DNA of 64,000 bases from an uncultured Flavobacterium sp. (lineage in GTDB: Bacteria > Bacteroidota > Bacteroidia > Flavobacteriales > Flavobacteriaceae), in assembly GCA_943912855.1 (NCBI GenBank), contig CALTVC010000013.1, forward strand, positions 1 to 64,000, in the 5' to 3' direction. Made by a program: the position numbers and the translations under genes. This document shows, piece by piece, positions 35,400 through 44,061 of the stretch (the stretch's first letter is position 1; each line of letters opens with the position of its first letter). Under the pieces are notes generated by a model. It worked only from the letters and a program-made list of their open reading frames with translations. It did no database searches and was not told where the DNA came from.

Positions 35400-37703
35400 A
35401 TGGATATTTCTTTTAATACCGACCCGAAACTTAATATACTACTCCCCCTACTATACCACGCCTGGCAAGATGCCGAACTTACAACCGAAGAATACGGCCA
35501 AATAGCCGATTTCATAAAAACTCAGGAATGGCTTACCAAAGCCGAAAAGGATTTCCTTCGTTCAAAAATTGATTCCGGTAATCCACCGAGCCGTAGCGAA
35601 CTATTCCGCTGGCGCGAAAGCATAGATAAAATACTTGATACTAGACCAAAAGCTACTACGCTTACAGACCTTGGTATTCTGTTAGCTAATGCCGACCGTT
35701 CATCATTGACTAATGAAGACATTGCTAAAATAGCTCCGGCTGTTGCTTTACTGGAACAAAAACTAGGTGTAATAGGTATAGATGCTTTGGCTTCTTATCA
35801 AAAAAGGCAAAGCATAACCGAAGCCCATAATACCGAATATAGCTTTGATGTATCAGCCATGACTGCCTTACTGGATAGTGACCAGGCAAATATCATAAAT
35901 AAAGTAAAAGCCATAATCAGCCGGGAAGATTTTACCCCAAAGGTAGACAGCGATGTGGCTGTATTTAGGGAAAAAGTATTGGATTGGTGTAAAATTCTTG
36001 CCGATGAAGGTTTGGGTAGTTATGCATATCCTAAAGCCTACGGAGGCAGTGGCGATATGGAAGCCTACTTTGCCATTATGGAAACCCTGAGCTACCAGGA
36101 TTTGAGTCTGGTTATTAAATTCGGGGTGCAGTTTGGGCTTTGGGGTATGAGTGTTATGTTCCTTGGAACAGAAAAACACCATGCAAAGTATCTGCCCCTA
36201 ATAGGCTCGCTTGAGCTTCCCGGATGTTTTGCCATGACTGAAACCCGCCACGGTAGTAACGTAAAAGGACTACAAACTACTGCAACCTACAACCACTCAG
36301 ACCGAACATTTACCATAAATACTCCCGAAAAATACGACCGTAAGGAATATATTGGTAATGCTGCCACTCACGGCGAAGCGGCCACTGTCTTCGCTAAACT
36401 TATAATAGACGGTAAAGACTACGGCGTAAACGCGTTTATAGTGCCCATTCGTAATAAAGACAAACAATCGCTACCTGGAGTTACCATAGAAGATTGCGGG
36501 CATAAAATGGGACTAAATGGTGTTGATAATGGCATCATAACTTTTGCCAATGTGGTAATACCTTATGATAATATGCTCGATAAATTTGCATCGGTAAATG
36601 AAAACGGTGAATTTGAAAGCCCTATACCCAGCGATAACCGCAGGTTCTTTACTATGCTGGGAACTCTTGTGGGCGGACGCATTGGTATACCACGTTCGGC
36701 ACTGGCAGCCGCAAAAGTGGGACTTGCCACTACTATAAAATACAGCGACAGTCGCAAGCAGTTCGGTCCGGAAAGCGGACAGGAAGTGCCTATACTTAAC
36801 TACCGTATGCACCAGCGCAGGCTAATGCCCTACCTTGCTAATGCCTATGCGCTTACCTTTGCACTGCAATACCTAACCAAACGTTTCATTAACCGCAGCG
36901 AAGCCGACATGCAGGAAATTGAGGCGCTTGCAGCAGGGCTGAAGGCGTATACAACCTGGAACGTGCGTGATACGTTACAGGAGTGTCGTGAAGCTACAGG
37001 CGGTAAAGGTTACCTGAGTGAAAACCGCATAGACGACCTTAAAAACGATACCGAAATCTATACCACTTTTGAAGGAGATAATACCGTGCTGATGCAACTT
37101 ACCGCCAAAAATCGCTTAGGTGAATTCCGTAAGCAGTTTGGTGAAATGAGTGTTAGTACCATTTTTAATTATGTAGTAGAACAGGCTAAAACAGGCATTA
37201 CCGAAAAAAATCCTTTCGCTACCCGCAATACCGATGAAGCACATTTAAAAGACCCTGCATTCCATTTACAGGCATTTAAATACCGTGAACGTGAGTTGGT
37301 AAACGCAGCTGCAAGACGATTTAAAAAACTTACCGATGACGGACTCGAACCGTTTGATGCCGCAAACATCATGCACCCTCACATGATACAAATTTCCGAC
37401 TCTTATCTGGACAGGGTCATTTTGGAACAATTTCAATCAAAGCTTGAAACAGTTACGGATGCAGGACTTAAAGAAGTGCTTACGAGCCTGTATGAACTCT
37501 TTGCTCTGAATAAACTTGAAGAGCATAAAGCCTGGTATTTAGAACAAGGTTACATGGAAGGTGTTAAGACCAAAGCCATTCGTAAGTTAGTGAGTCAGCT
37601 GTGCTGGGAAATCAGGCAGGATGCCGTACCACTTACAGATGCCTTTAACATTCCTGAAAATTGCCTTGGCAGTATTGCTACCAGTAAACTGGAGCAAGCT
37701 TAA
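35400..37703 (+). CDS. Acyl-CoA dehydrogenase/oxidase family flavoprotein
   Basis: This 767-residue protein has a long N-terminal extension (about 1-150), then an acyl-CoA dehydrogenase-fold core. Motifs are closer to acyl-CoA oxidases than to classic dehydrogenases: FAMTETRHGSNVKGLQTTATY near 277-297, GLNGVDNGIITF, and YTTFEGDNTVLMQLTAKN near 557-574 in the region of the catalytic base. The C-terminal 170 residues are helical. FAD-dependent desaturation of acyl-CoA in beta-oxidation is expected; whether O2 or an ETF accepts the electrons cannot be decided by sequence reading. Confidence 0.88.
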   Translation: MDISFNTDPKLNILLPLLYHAWQDAELTTEEYGQIADFIKTQEWLTKAEKDFLRSKIDSGNPPSRSELFRWRESIDKILDTRPKATTLTDLGILLANADRSSLTNEDIAKIAPAVALLEQKLGVIGIDALASYQKRQSITEAHNTEYSFDVSAMTALLDSDQANIINKVKAIISREDFTPKVDSDVAVFREKVLDWCKILADEGLGSYAYPKAYGGSGDMEAYFAIMETLSYQDLSLVIKFGVQFGLWGMSVMFLGTEKHHAKYLPLIGSLELPGCFAMTETRHGSNVKGLQTTATYNHSDRTFTINTPEKYDRKEYIGNAATHGEAATVFAKLIIDGKDYGVNAFIVPIRNKDKQSLPGVTIEDCGHKMGLNGVDNGIITFANVVIPYDNMLDKFASVNENGEFESPIPSDNRRFFTMLGTLVGGRIGIPRSALAAAKVGLATTIKYSDSRKQFGPESGQEVPILNYRMHQRRLMPYLANAYALTFALQYLTKRFINRSEADMQEIEALAAGLKAYTTWNVRDTLQECREATGGKGYLSENRIDDLKNDTEIYTTFEGDNTVLMQLTAKNRLGEFRKQFGEMSVSTIFNYVVEQAKTGITEKNPFATRNTDEAHLKDPAFHLQAFKYRERELVNAAARRFKKLTDDGLEPFDAANIMHPHMIQISDSYLDRVILEQFQSKLETVTDAGLKEVLTSLYELFALNKLEEHKAWYLEQGYMEGVKTKAIRKLVSQLCWEIRQDAVPLTDAFNIPENCLGSIATSKLEQA

Positions 37704-37737
37704 TATAAACACATTTAAATATTTCGATTATTTAATG

Positions 37738-37745
37738 TAATTTTG
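37738..37745 (+). promoter_or_regulatory. -7 element TAATTTTG
   Basis: An exact TAnnTTTG match 26 bp before the ATG of the LLM flavoprotein, right after the acyl-CoA oxidase-like gene. It suggests separate transcription of the downstream gene. Confidence 0.5.
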
Positions 37746-37771
37746 CAGTGTCATAATTGAGATATTACACC

Positions 37772-38782
37772 ATGAAAAATATAAAAATAAGCGTACTGGA
37801 TCAGTCACAGGTGGGGCGTAATAGCACTGCTGCCCAGGCTCTGGAAGATTCAGGAAAACTCGTTACCCTTGCCGATGAACTTGGTTTTGAGCGCTACTGG
37901 GTTAGCGAACACCATAATTTTAAATTGGTAGCCGGTACTTCTCCGGAGGTGCTTATACCCTATCTCGCTTCAAAATCAAAACGCATACGTGTGGGTAGCG
38001 GTGGCATTATGCTTCCTAACCATAGTGCCCTTAAGGTAAGCGAAAATTTTGGTTTGCTCTCCACGCTGTTCCCGGGACGTATAGATCTGGGTATAGGACG
38101 AGCACCGGGTGGCGACAGGCTTTCGGCACAGCTTTTAAATCCATCAAATAATTTTAGCGAAAAAGAACTCTATGACCAGCTTACAGATGTACAAAGATGG
38201 CTTAGGGACGAGGAGCACATAGGAACCATACACGACAAAGTAAAGGCCTACCCTATCCCGGAAATTATGCCTGAACTTTGGATGCTTACCAGCAGTGGTG
38301 GCAGCGCGCAGTTTGCGGCTCACTTTGGGATGGCATTGTCATTCGCGCACTTTATTAATCCTGTTGGTGGTGCGGAAGTAGTAGCGGTATATCGTGATAG
38401 TTTCAGGCCAAGCAAAGAATGGGCTGAACCAAAAGTAAACGTGGGTATTTTTGCCTATTGCAATGAAGACGAGCAAAAAGTAGCCGACTGGATGACCGAT
38501 TTTGATTACCGTATGTTACACATAGAAATGGGTGCTACAGACGATTTACCTTCGTTTGAAGAAATTAAGGCTATGGACTACAACATGCACCAACGCTCCC
38601 GTATTGCCTGGAATCGTAACCGCTTTATTGCCGGTACGCCCGATGTGGTTAAACAAAAAATTACTGCCCTTGCCGATGAATATGCCGTAGATGAAATTAT
38701 GATAGCTACCTGGGCAGAAAATTTTGAAGACCGCAAGCATTCTTACGAACTGATTGCTGAGATGTTTGAAACGAGAGGGTAA
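37772..38782 (+). CDS. LLM class (luciferase-like) flavin monooxygenase
   Basis: This 336-residue TIM-barrel protein shows the luciferase-like signatures ISVLDQSQVG, RYWVSEHHN, RVGSGGIMLPNHSALKVSENF and IDLGIGRAPGGD. FMN-dependent oxidoreductase activity is likely, but the substrate is unknown. The ATG at 37772 starts at the conserved MKNIKISVLDQ; an in-frame ATG five codons earlier is less likely. Confidence 0.9.
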   Translation: MKNIKISVLDQSQVGRNSTAAQALEDSGKLVTLADELGFERYWVSEHHNFKLVAGTSPEVLIPYLASKSKRIRVGSGGIMLPNHSALKVSENFGLLSTLFPGRIDLGIGRAPGGDRLSAQLLNPSNNFSEKELYDQLTDVQRWLRDEEHIGTIHDKVKAYPIPEIMPELWMLTSSGGSAQFAAHFGMALSFAHFINPVGGAEVVAVYRDSFRPSKEWAEPKVNVGIFAYCNEDEQKVADWMTDFDYRMLHIEMGATDDLPSFEEIKAMDYNMHQRSRIAWNRNRFIAGTPDVVKQKITALADEYAVDEIMIATWAENFEDRKHSYELIAEMFETRG

Positions 38783-38807
38783 AATTTATTTGTGTTATTA
38801 AAATCAG

Positions 38808-38881
38808 ACCTACAAGGTCTTCAAGACCTTGCAGGACTATGATAGGAGACTAACCTGCAAGGTTTTGAAGACCTTGTAGGT
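38808..38881. repeat. Nested palindromic repeat between convergent genes
   Basis: Two 28-bp arms (38808-38835 and 38854-38881) are reverse complements with one mismatch, around an 18-bp spacer. Each arm is itself a palindrome around CAAGGTCTTCAAGACCTTG (9-bp stems). It lies between convergent genes and can act as a terminator. The multilayer symmetry resembles REP-type elements of Bacteroidota. A run of TTTTAT follows on the right. Confidence 0.75.
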
Positions 38882-38892
38882 TTTATATATCC

Positions 38893-40173
38893 TTAAAGTT
38901 TCTTAAGCAATTCTACCAACTGCCCGGTAAGATTTTTGCGCGAATAATACTGTAAACCTATGGCATGTGATTTAAGCGTGCCGTTCTGGTATTCGGCAAA
39001 ATATTTAAGAAGGGTATCTTTAATCTTTTGTTTTTCTGAATACAAGGCAAATACTCCCGTGTTTGTACTGCGGATAATCTCAGCCATATCAGCACCATCA
39101 GGACCAATACCTAATATAGGGCGATCTGACACCATATATTCAAACAACTTCCCGGGGATAATACATTTGGTTTCATCTCTGTCTATTTCTACTAGAAGTA
39201 GCACCTGGCTTTTACGCTGATGTGCCACAGCTTCGGCATGAGGAACATATCCAAGATTATTTACATAAGCATTAAGTCCACTTTGGTCAATGCTATCTAA
39301 CACTTCCCGACTAACAGCCCCTAAAAGTTTTAACTGAAACTGTTCTGCAAACACTGCATTTTCAGATATGAGTTCGCTTATTGCCTGCCATAATGCCTGC
39401 GGATTACGCTCACTAAGAAATGAACCTATATGCGCCAGGGTAAACTTTTCGTCTAAAGGTTGTTTAGCTATGTTTTCTACATCATAACCATTGGTTATTA
39501 CGGCTATGGGTTTAGTGGTAAGTGCTTCAAACTCTTTCTTTGTAGTGGGGCTGGTAACCAATACGGTATCGGCAGTATTCAGTACACTACTTTCTAAATC
39601 CTTATGCTTTTTTTCTGCGGAAACACTTAATTTTAATTCTTTATGATAACCTATGGTTGTCCATGGATCCCGGAAATCAGCGATCCATTTTACATTTAAT
39701 TTTTCCTTGAGTCCAAGTCCAATTAAGTGCAAGCTATGCGGCGGACCTGTGGTAATAACAGTATCTATATTGTTCTCCTGAATATATTTTTCCAGAAACT
39801 TAACAGATGGCTTTACCCAAAGCACACGTGCATCAGGAATGAACACGTTACCACGTACCCACAGCATAAGCTGCTGTAAAGCGGACTGCTTTTTCTTATC
39901 CGGAATAATACCGCTGCTTATTTTTTGGGTATTACCCTTGCTGAATACAGATGCCCAGGCGTAGGGTTCTGTAATGCGTTTTTTTATGATTACAGCCTCA
40001 GACGAAACCTCACTCAGCAGACCTTCATCTACTAACGGATATGTAGGATTTTCAGGAATGTAAACTATAGGCTGCACGCCATAAGACGGCAGATACTTTA
40101 CAAACTTCAGCCAGCGTTGTACACCGGGTCCACCGGCCGGAGGCCAGTAATATGTAATGATAAGTACTTTCAA
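38893..40173 (-). CDS. GT4-like glycosyltransferase
   Basis: This 426-residue protein has a GT-B fold: N-terminal YYWPPAGGPGVQRWLKF (residues 8-24) with the glycine-rich acceptor loop, a WIADFRDPW motif in the middle, and a C-terminal domain with ITNGYDVEN, HIGSFLSERNP and PGKLFEYMVSDRPILGIGPDG. This is a normal GT4 length. It should transfer a sugar to an envelope or surface polysaccharide. It lies 11 bp after a YfhO-type protein in the same operon. Confidence 0.87.
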   Translation of the reverse strand: MKVLIITYYWPPAGGPGVQRWLKFVKYLPSYGVQPIVYIPENPTYPLVDEGLLSEVSSEAVIIKKRITEPYAWASVFSKGNTQKISSGIIPDKKKQSALQQLMLWVRGNVFIPDARVLWVKPSVKFLEKYIQENNIDTVITTGPPHSLHLIGLGLKEKLNVKWIADFRDPWTTIGYHKELKLSVSAEKKHKDLESSVLNTADTVLVTSPTTKKEFEALTTKPIAVITNGYDVENIAKQPLDEKFTLAHIGSFLSERNPQALWQAISELISENAVFAEQFQLKLLGAVSREVLDSIDQSGLNAYVNNLGYVPHAEAVAHQRKSQVLLLVEIDRDETKCIIPGKLFEYMVSDRPILGIGPDGADMAEIIRSTNTGVFALYSEKQKIKDTLLKYFAEYQNGTLKSHAIGLQYYSRKNLTGQLVELLKKL

Positions 40174-40184
40174 ATTAAGTTAAC

Positions 40185-42701
40185 TTAGGCTTTAGCCTGT
40201 TGCTTACTTTTTTTATTTTCAAACCAAATTCCCGCTCCCAGTAAACCAAGGAACGCTACAAAGCTAACAAGCGCTATGTTACTTCCGGTTTTAACTACCT
40301 GTGGTTCAAATTTAAACTCTACTTTGTGGTTACCCGCAGGAAGTACCATACCACGCAGGGTATAATCTGCCTGATAGTGTGTGGCAGGTTTACCGTCTAC
40401 GGTTACGTTCCAGCCTTTAGGGTAGTACATTTCACTGAATACGGCAAAGCCTTCATTCTTGTTAGTTGTTGAGTAAACCAGATGATTTGGCTCGTAGGAG
40501 TCAAGTTTAATGGTGGCTGTACTGTCTTTTACAAAAGTAGTTTTGGCAACTGCTTCAGGGAATTTGTTTTTGTTAACTACGGCTTCATTTGGTACATTAA
40601 GCGCTATGGTGTTTTTAAACTCCTCATCGGCAGTAGCAACCGGTTTAACGGTACTTACAAACCATGCCGGACCTGCTGCAAACGGATTAATTACAGGGAT
40701 ATAATCTCCCTCATTCCCCTGAAGTAGCACATACTTAATATTTAGTAGGTCTAATACAGGAACAGGTGCTTTAAGTTTCATGGCTTCTTCGTCTACATTA
40801 AACAGAGGAGCCATGGCATTTTTCTTATCGCTTTCAAAAGTATACGTAAACAGTTCGTCCATCCTGCGTGGGCGTACAGCACTGTACCCTCCTACTGATT
40901 GGTGATAATACGACGTACGTCCCTGTTTTCTTTCAAACGGAGCATACACACGGTAATGGCTTTTATCTTTTAATATGAATTCATCGGCATTGGTACGCTC
41001 AAACGGTTCATCCATTTTACGTGCAGACACAAAATCATCCGCGTTTACGTAATTACGGTCAATAATATATAGGTCGGCAACAGCTAGTAAGCCAACAATA
41101 ATCACCGCAATGGTTTCGCTAAGTTTTTGTTTGTAAGCGGAGAACAATGTACCCGCGGCCGCAATAACCAGCATAAGCGCACGTACAACGTCTGCTGTGT
41201 ACATATCCATACGGGTTTCCTTAAGTGCTGCAAGGTAGGCGGGACCAACTTGCTTAAACATATCAGGTCCCAAAAATTGCTGTGCATACCCTGCGTCATT
41301 AGAGCCTTCAAAGGTAAACGAACCTTTCATTGCAAAAATAATCAGTAATATACCTACCACAACGGCAGCAGACTGCCAAAGGTTTTTAAATTGTTTCTCT
41401 TTTTCAAGGGTAAAGAACGTCTGCAAGCCCATAAAGGCAAGTGCAGGCATACACAGTTCCAGCAATACCTGTATAGATGATACCGCACGGAATTTATCGT
41501 ATAGCGGTACGTTTTCTATAAAGAAATTGGTAAGCCCTGGTAGGTTTTTACCCCACGAAAGTAATAATGATACTATGGCTCCGGCAAGGAAGGCATATTT
41601 AAGTTTACGTGTATCTGCAAAGAGAGCAAATACCGCAAGGAAAAATACCACGATACCTATGTAAGCGGGTGCTTCAACAATAGGCTGGTCTCCCCAATAC
41701 GACGGCATATGTTCTGAATATTCCTTAGCCTGAGATGGTTCTACACCCAAGCCCAGGTAAAAATCATATAGTTTAGACCCCTCACCTGCTTTTTCCTGCA
41801 TACCACCACCAAACATTCTTGGTACAAGCAGGTCAAGACTTTCACCTACACCATAGCTATACTCGGTTATGTAGCTGTAATCCATCGAAGCATTGCTGGT
41901 TACCGGTTTACCATCGGCTTTAAAGGTAAGCTCACTTTTGCCGCGAATACTATAATTGGTAAACTCAGACGTAGCCATAAGGCTTGTGGCATTCATTCCT
42001 AAAGCAACAATCCCTGCAATGGCAAACACACCTATAGAAGTGTACAGATGTTTAAAATCCTTCTGTTTTACAATGTCTATAACATAGTAAATACCAATGC
42101 ATAACAACAGGAATAACAAGTAATATGTCATCTGGAAATGGTTGGCATTTATCTCAAGCGCTGTAGCAAGTAAGGTTAGTAAACCTCCTGTTATATAGCG
42201 TTTTCTGAAAACCAAAATTATACCGGCAATAACCATAGGCATATAAGCAATGGTATGTGCCTTGGCATTATGTCCTGCACCGAGTATTACAATAAGGTAT
42301 GTACTGAAACCAAACGCCAGAGCACCGAAAAACGCCTTGAGCGTATCTACTTTAAGCACCCTTAGCAGTACAAAAAATCCAAGGAAATATAAGAACAGGT
42401 AGTCTGCCGGGCGTGGCAGGAAACGGATGATACCGTCTAGTTTTTTAATGTAATTATGCGGATAGTTTGCCCCCATTTGGTAGGTAGGCATTCCTCCAAA
42501 GGCATGGTTTGTCCAATATGGCTCTGCACCGTTTTCCTTACGGAAATCGTTTTGCTCTTTTGCCATACCTGTATATTGTGCAATGTCTGACTGGTAAAAG
42601 GCCTTGTTGCCCTGTAATACCGGATAGAAATAAATAAGTGCAACAAGTACAAACCCTACCAGGGCTAACAGTTGCGGATAATACCTGTTTATATTTTTCA
42701 T
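40185..42701 (-). CDS. YfhO family membrane protein
   Basis: This 838-residue protein has about 13 membrane helices, starting MKNINRYYPQLLALVGFVLVAL. A conserved periplasmic motif, YQSDIAQYTGMAKEQNDFRKENG, follows the first helix, and a large soluble C-terminal part precedes the final helix near 805-825. YfhO-type proteins resemble GT-C glycosyltransferases and have been linked to lipid-carried sugar transfer. The adjacent GT4-like gene supports a surface-glycan role. Confidence 0.85.
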   Translation of the reverse strand: MKNINRYYPQLLALVGFVLVALIYFYPVLQGNKAFYQSDIAQYTGMAKEQNDFRKENGAEPYWTNHAFGGMPTYQMGANYPHNYIKKLDGIIRFLPRPADYLFLYFLGFFVLLRVLKVDTLKAFFGALAFGFSTYLIVILGAGHNAKAHTIAYMPMVIAGIILVFRKRYITGGLLTLLATALEINANHFQMTYYLLFLLLCIGIYYVIDIVKQKDFKHLYTSIGVFAIAGIVALGMNATSLMATSEFTNYSIRGKSELTFKADGKPVTSNASMDYSYITEYSYGVGESLDLLVPRMFGGGMQEKAGEGSKLYDFYLGLGVEPSQAKEYSEHMPSYWGDQPIVEAPAYIGIVVFFLAVFALFADTRKLKYAFLAGAIVSLLLSWGKNLPGLTNFFIENVPLYDKFRAVSSIQVLLELCMPALAFMGLQTFFTLEKEKQFKNLWQSAAVVVGILLIIFAMKGSFTFEGSNDAGYAQQFLGPDMFKQVGPAYLAALKETRMDMYTADVVRALMLVIAAAGTLFSAYKQKLSETIAVIIVGLLAVADLYIIDRNYVNADDFVSARKMDEPFERTNADEFILKDKSHYRVYAPFERKQGRTSYYHQSVGGYSAVRPRRMDELFTYTFESDKKNAMAPLFNVDEEAMKLKAPVPVLDLLNIKYVLLQGNEGDYIPVINPFAAGPAWFVSTVKPVATADEEFKNTIALNVPNEAVVNKNKFPEAVAKTTFVKDSTATIKLDSYEPNHLVYSTTNKNEGFAVFSEMYYPKGWNVTVDGKPATHYQADYTLRGMVLPAGNHKVEFKFEPQVVKTGSNIALVSFVAFLGLLGAGIWFENKKSKQQAKA

Positions 42702-43017
42702 GTACTGGTTTTTGCCTGAATAAAAAAACGGCGTGAAGATACTTATTTTCCCGCAAACGGAATAATTACAGGTTTTATTTTAAAATTTACGATTATCTCA
42801 ATTTGAAGCAAATTTGTTATAAAACAGTATTCCTGAACTTTGAGCGTTATTTTTTTAACCCGTGGTTTTTTACACATTATAGTTAAAAACCAAACAAATA
42901 CAATGACTTTAAGAAATAATTCACATTTATAAATTTTGCATATTGAGACCATACACCGTTATATTTTACTATATTTGCTACGATAGGCACATAACTCAGG
43001 AGTCTATTACGTTTCCT
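42702..43017. other. Divergent promoter region of the signalling island
   Basis: This 316-bp AT-rich region has no gene. A 7-bp inverted repeat GGTTTTT / AAAAACC lies near 42863-42889, and an exact -7 element lies at 42970. Confidence 0.4.
42970..42977 (+). promoter_or_regulatory. -7 element TATATTTG for the phytochrome operon
   Basis: An exact TAnnTTTG match 40 bp before the receiver gene start. A TTG lies 24 bp upstream. It probably drives the receiver, heme oxygenase and phytochrome genes together. Confidence 0.55.
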
Positions 43018-43452
43018 ATGAATAAGCAGAATATATTTTATGCAGATGATGATGTAGATGACCTTGACTTTTTTAAGGAAATCGTAGAAACTTTTGGTGA
43101 TGATTTTCAGGTTTACACCAAAGACAATGGCTCTGATCTGATCTTAGCATTAGAAACTCCTCCTCCTCATCCTAATGTTGTTTTCCTGGATATTAACATG
43201 CCCGGAATGAACGGACTGGAAGTCTTAAAACAGATGCGCCAAAATGAACAACATAAAGGACTCCCGGTTATTATGTTTTCTACCTCCCATGACGAAAGTA
43301 TTATAGACGAGGCGCGCCAGCTTGGGGCAAGTTATTATCTGCCTAAATCAGGTGATTTTAAAAAGCTTCGACAGTCTATAGAACACGTGCTTTCTATAAA
43401 CTGGGGCAACTTCATTACCACAGAACAAAATTTCGTTTATCAATATCAATAA
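43018..43452 (+). CDS. Stand-alone receiver-domain response regulator
   Basis: This 144-residue protein is only a receiver domain, with acidic pocket Asp10-Asp12, phosphoacceptor Asp58 (FLDINMPGMNG) and Lys near 115 (YYLPKSGDF). The ATG at 43018 sits 9 residues before the acidic pocket; the frame is open upstream but crosses the promoter. Single-domain receivers of this kind commonly partner bacteriophytochromes. It leads the heme oxygenase and phytochrome genes, 9 bp apart, so it is the likely phosphate acceptor of the phytochrome kinase. Confidence 0.88.
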   Translation: MNKQNIFYADDDVDDLDFFKEIVETFGDDFQVYTKDNGSDLILALETPPPHPNVVFLDINMPGMNGLEVLKQMRQNEQHKGLPVIMFSTSHDESIIDEARQLGASYYLPKSGDFKKLRQSIEHVLSINWGNFITTEQNFVYQYQ

Positions 43453-43461
43453 TTTTAATTA

Positions 43462-44058
43462 ATGGAAAATTCAGCAACGGCTACTTTTGCCGAAAACATT
43501 AAAGCAGCTACTTCTAAAGCACACACAGACCTTGAAGCACTTCCTGTATCAGTATCGGTTATGAATCCGGCAATAACGAACGCCGAGTACATTACTTACC
43601 TTAGCCTGATGCGCGACATAGTTAAAGATGCAGAAGAAAATGTTTTCCCTGTTTTGGCAGAACTTGTACCAGATCTTGAAGCAAGAAACAAAGCACACCT
43701 TATAGAGGCTGACCTTAAATATCTTGGAGCTGACACCAGCAATACTGAAAAAGCTTTCTCTACAGGACTTGAAAATGTATCTGTACCCTTTGCACTTGGC
43801 GCATTCTACGTTGTAGAAGGTTCTAGTCTTGGCGGAAGGGTTATCCTTAAAAACATAAACAAAGCACTAGGCCACAACGAAGAGAATGGTGCACTATACT
43901 TTGCCGGTTACGGTAACCTTACAGGCCCACGCTGGAAACAATTTACAGAACTGCTTTCTGCATACGAAGCTGAGACAAATACAGGCGAAGAAATCATTGC
44001 AGGCGCTAACTATGCGTTTGAAGCCATTCACAAGCACTTTGCCCAGGAAGGAAAGTAA
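43462..44058 (+). CDS. Heme oxygenase (biliverdin-producing)
   Basis: This 198-residue protein has the heme oxygenase fold: proximal ligand His21 in SKAHTDLEALP and the distal-helix motif YVVEGSSLGGR near 113-123, with glycines over the heme. It opens heme to biliverdin, CO and iron in the cytosol. Biliverdin is the chromophore of the bacteriophytochrome whose gene starts 3 bp downstream, so its task here is to supply that chromophore. Confidence 0.92.
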   Translation: MENSATATFAENIKAATSKAHTDLEALPVSVSVMNPAITNAEYITYLSLMRDIVKDAEENVFPVLAELVPDLEARNKAHLIEADLKYLGADTSNTEKAFSTGLENVSVPFALGAFYVVEGSSLGGRVILKNINKALGHNEENGALYFAGYGNLTGPRWKQFTELLSAYEAETNTGEEIIAGANYAFEAIHKHFAQEGK

Positions 44059-44061
44059 TAT

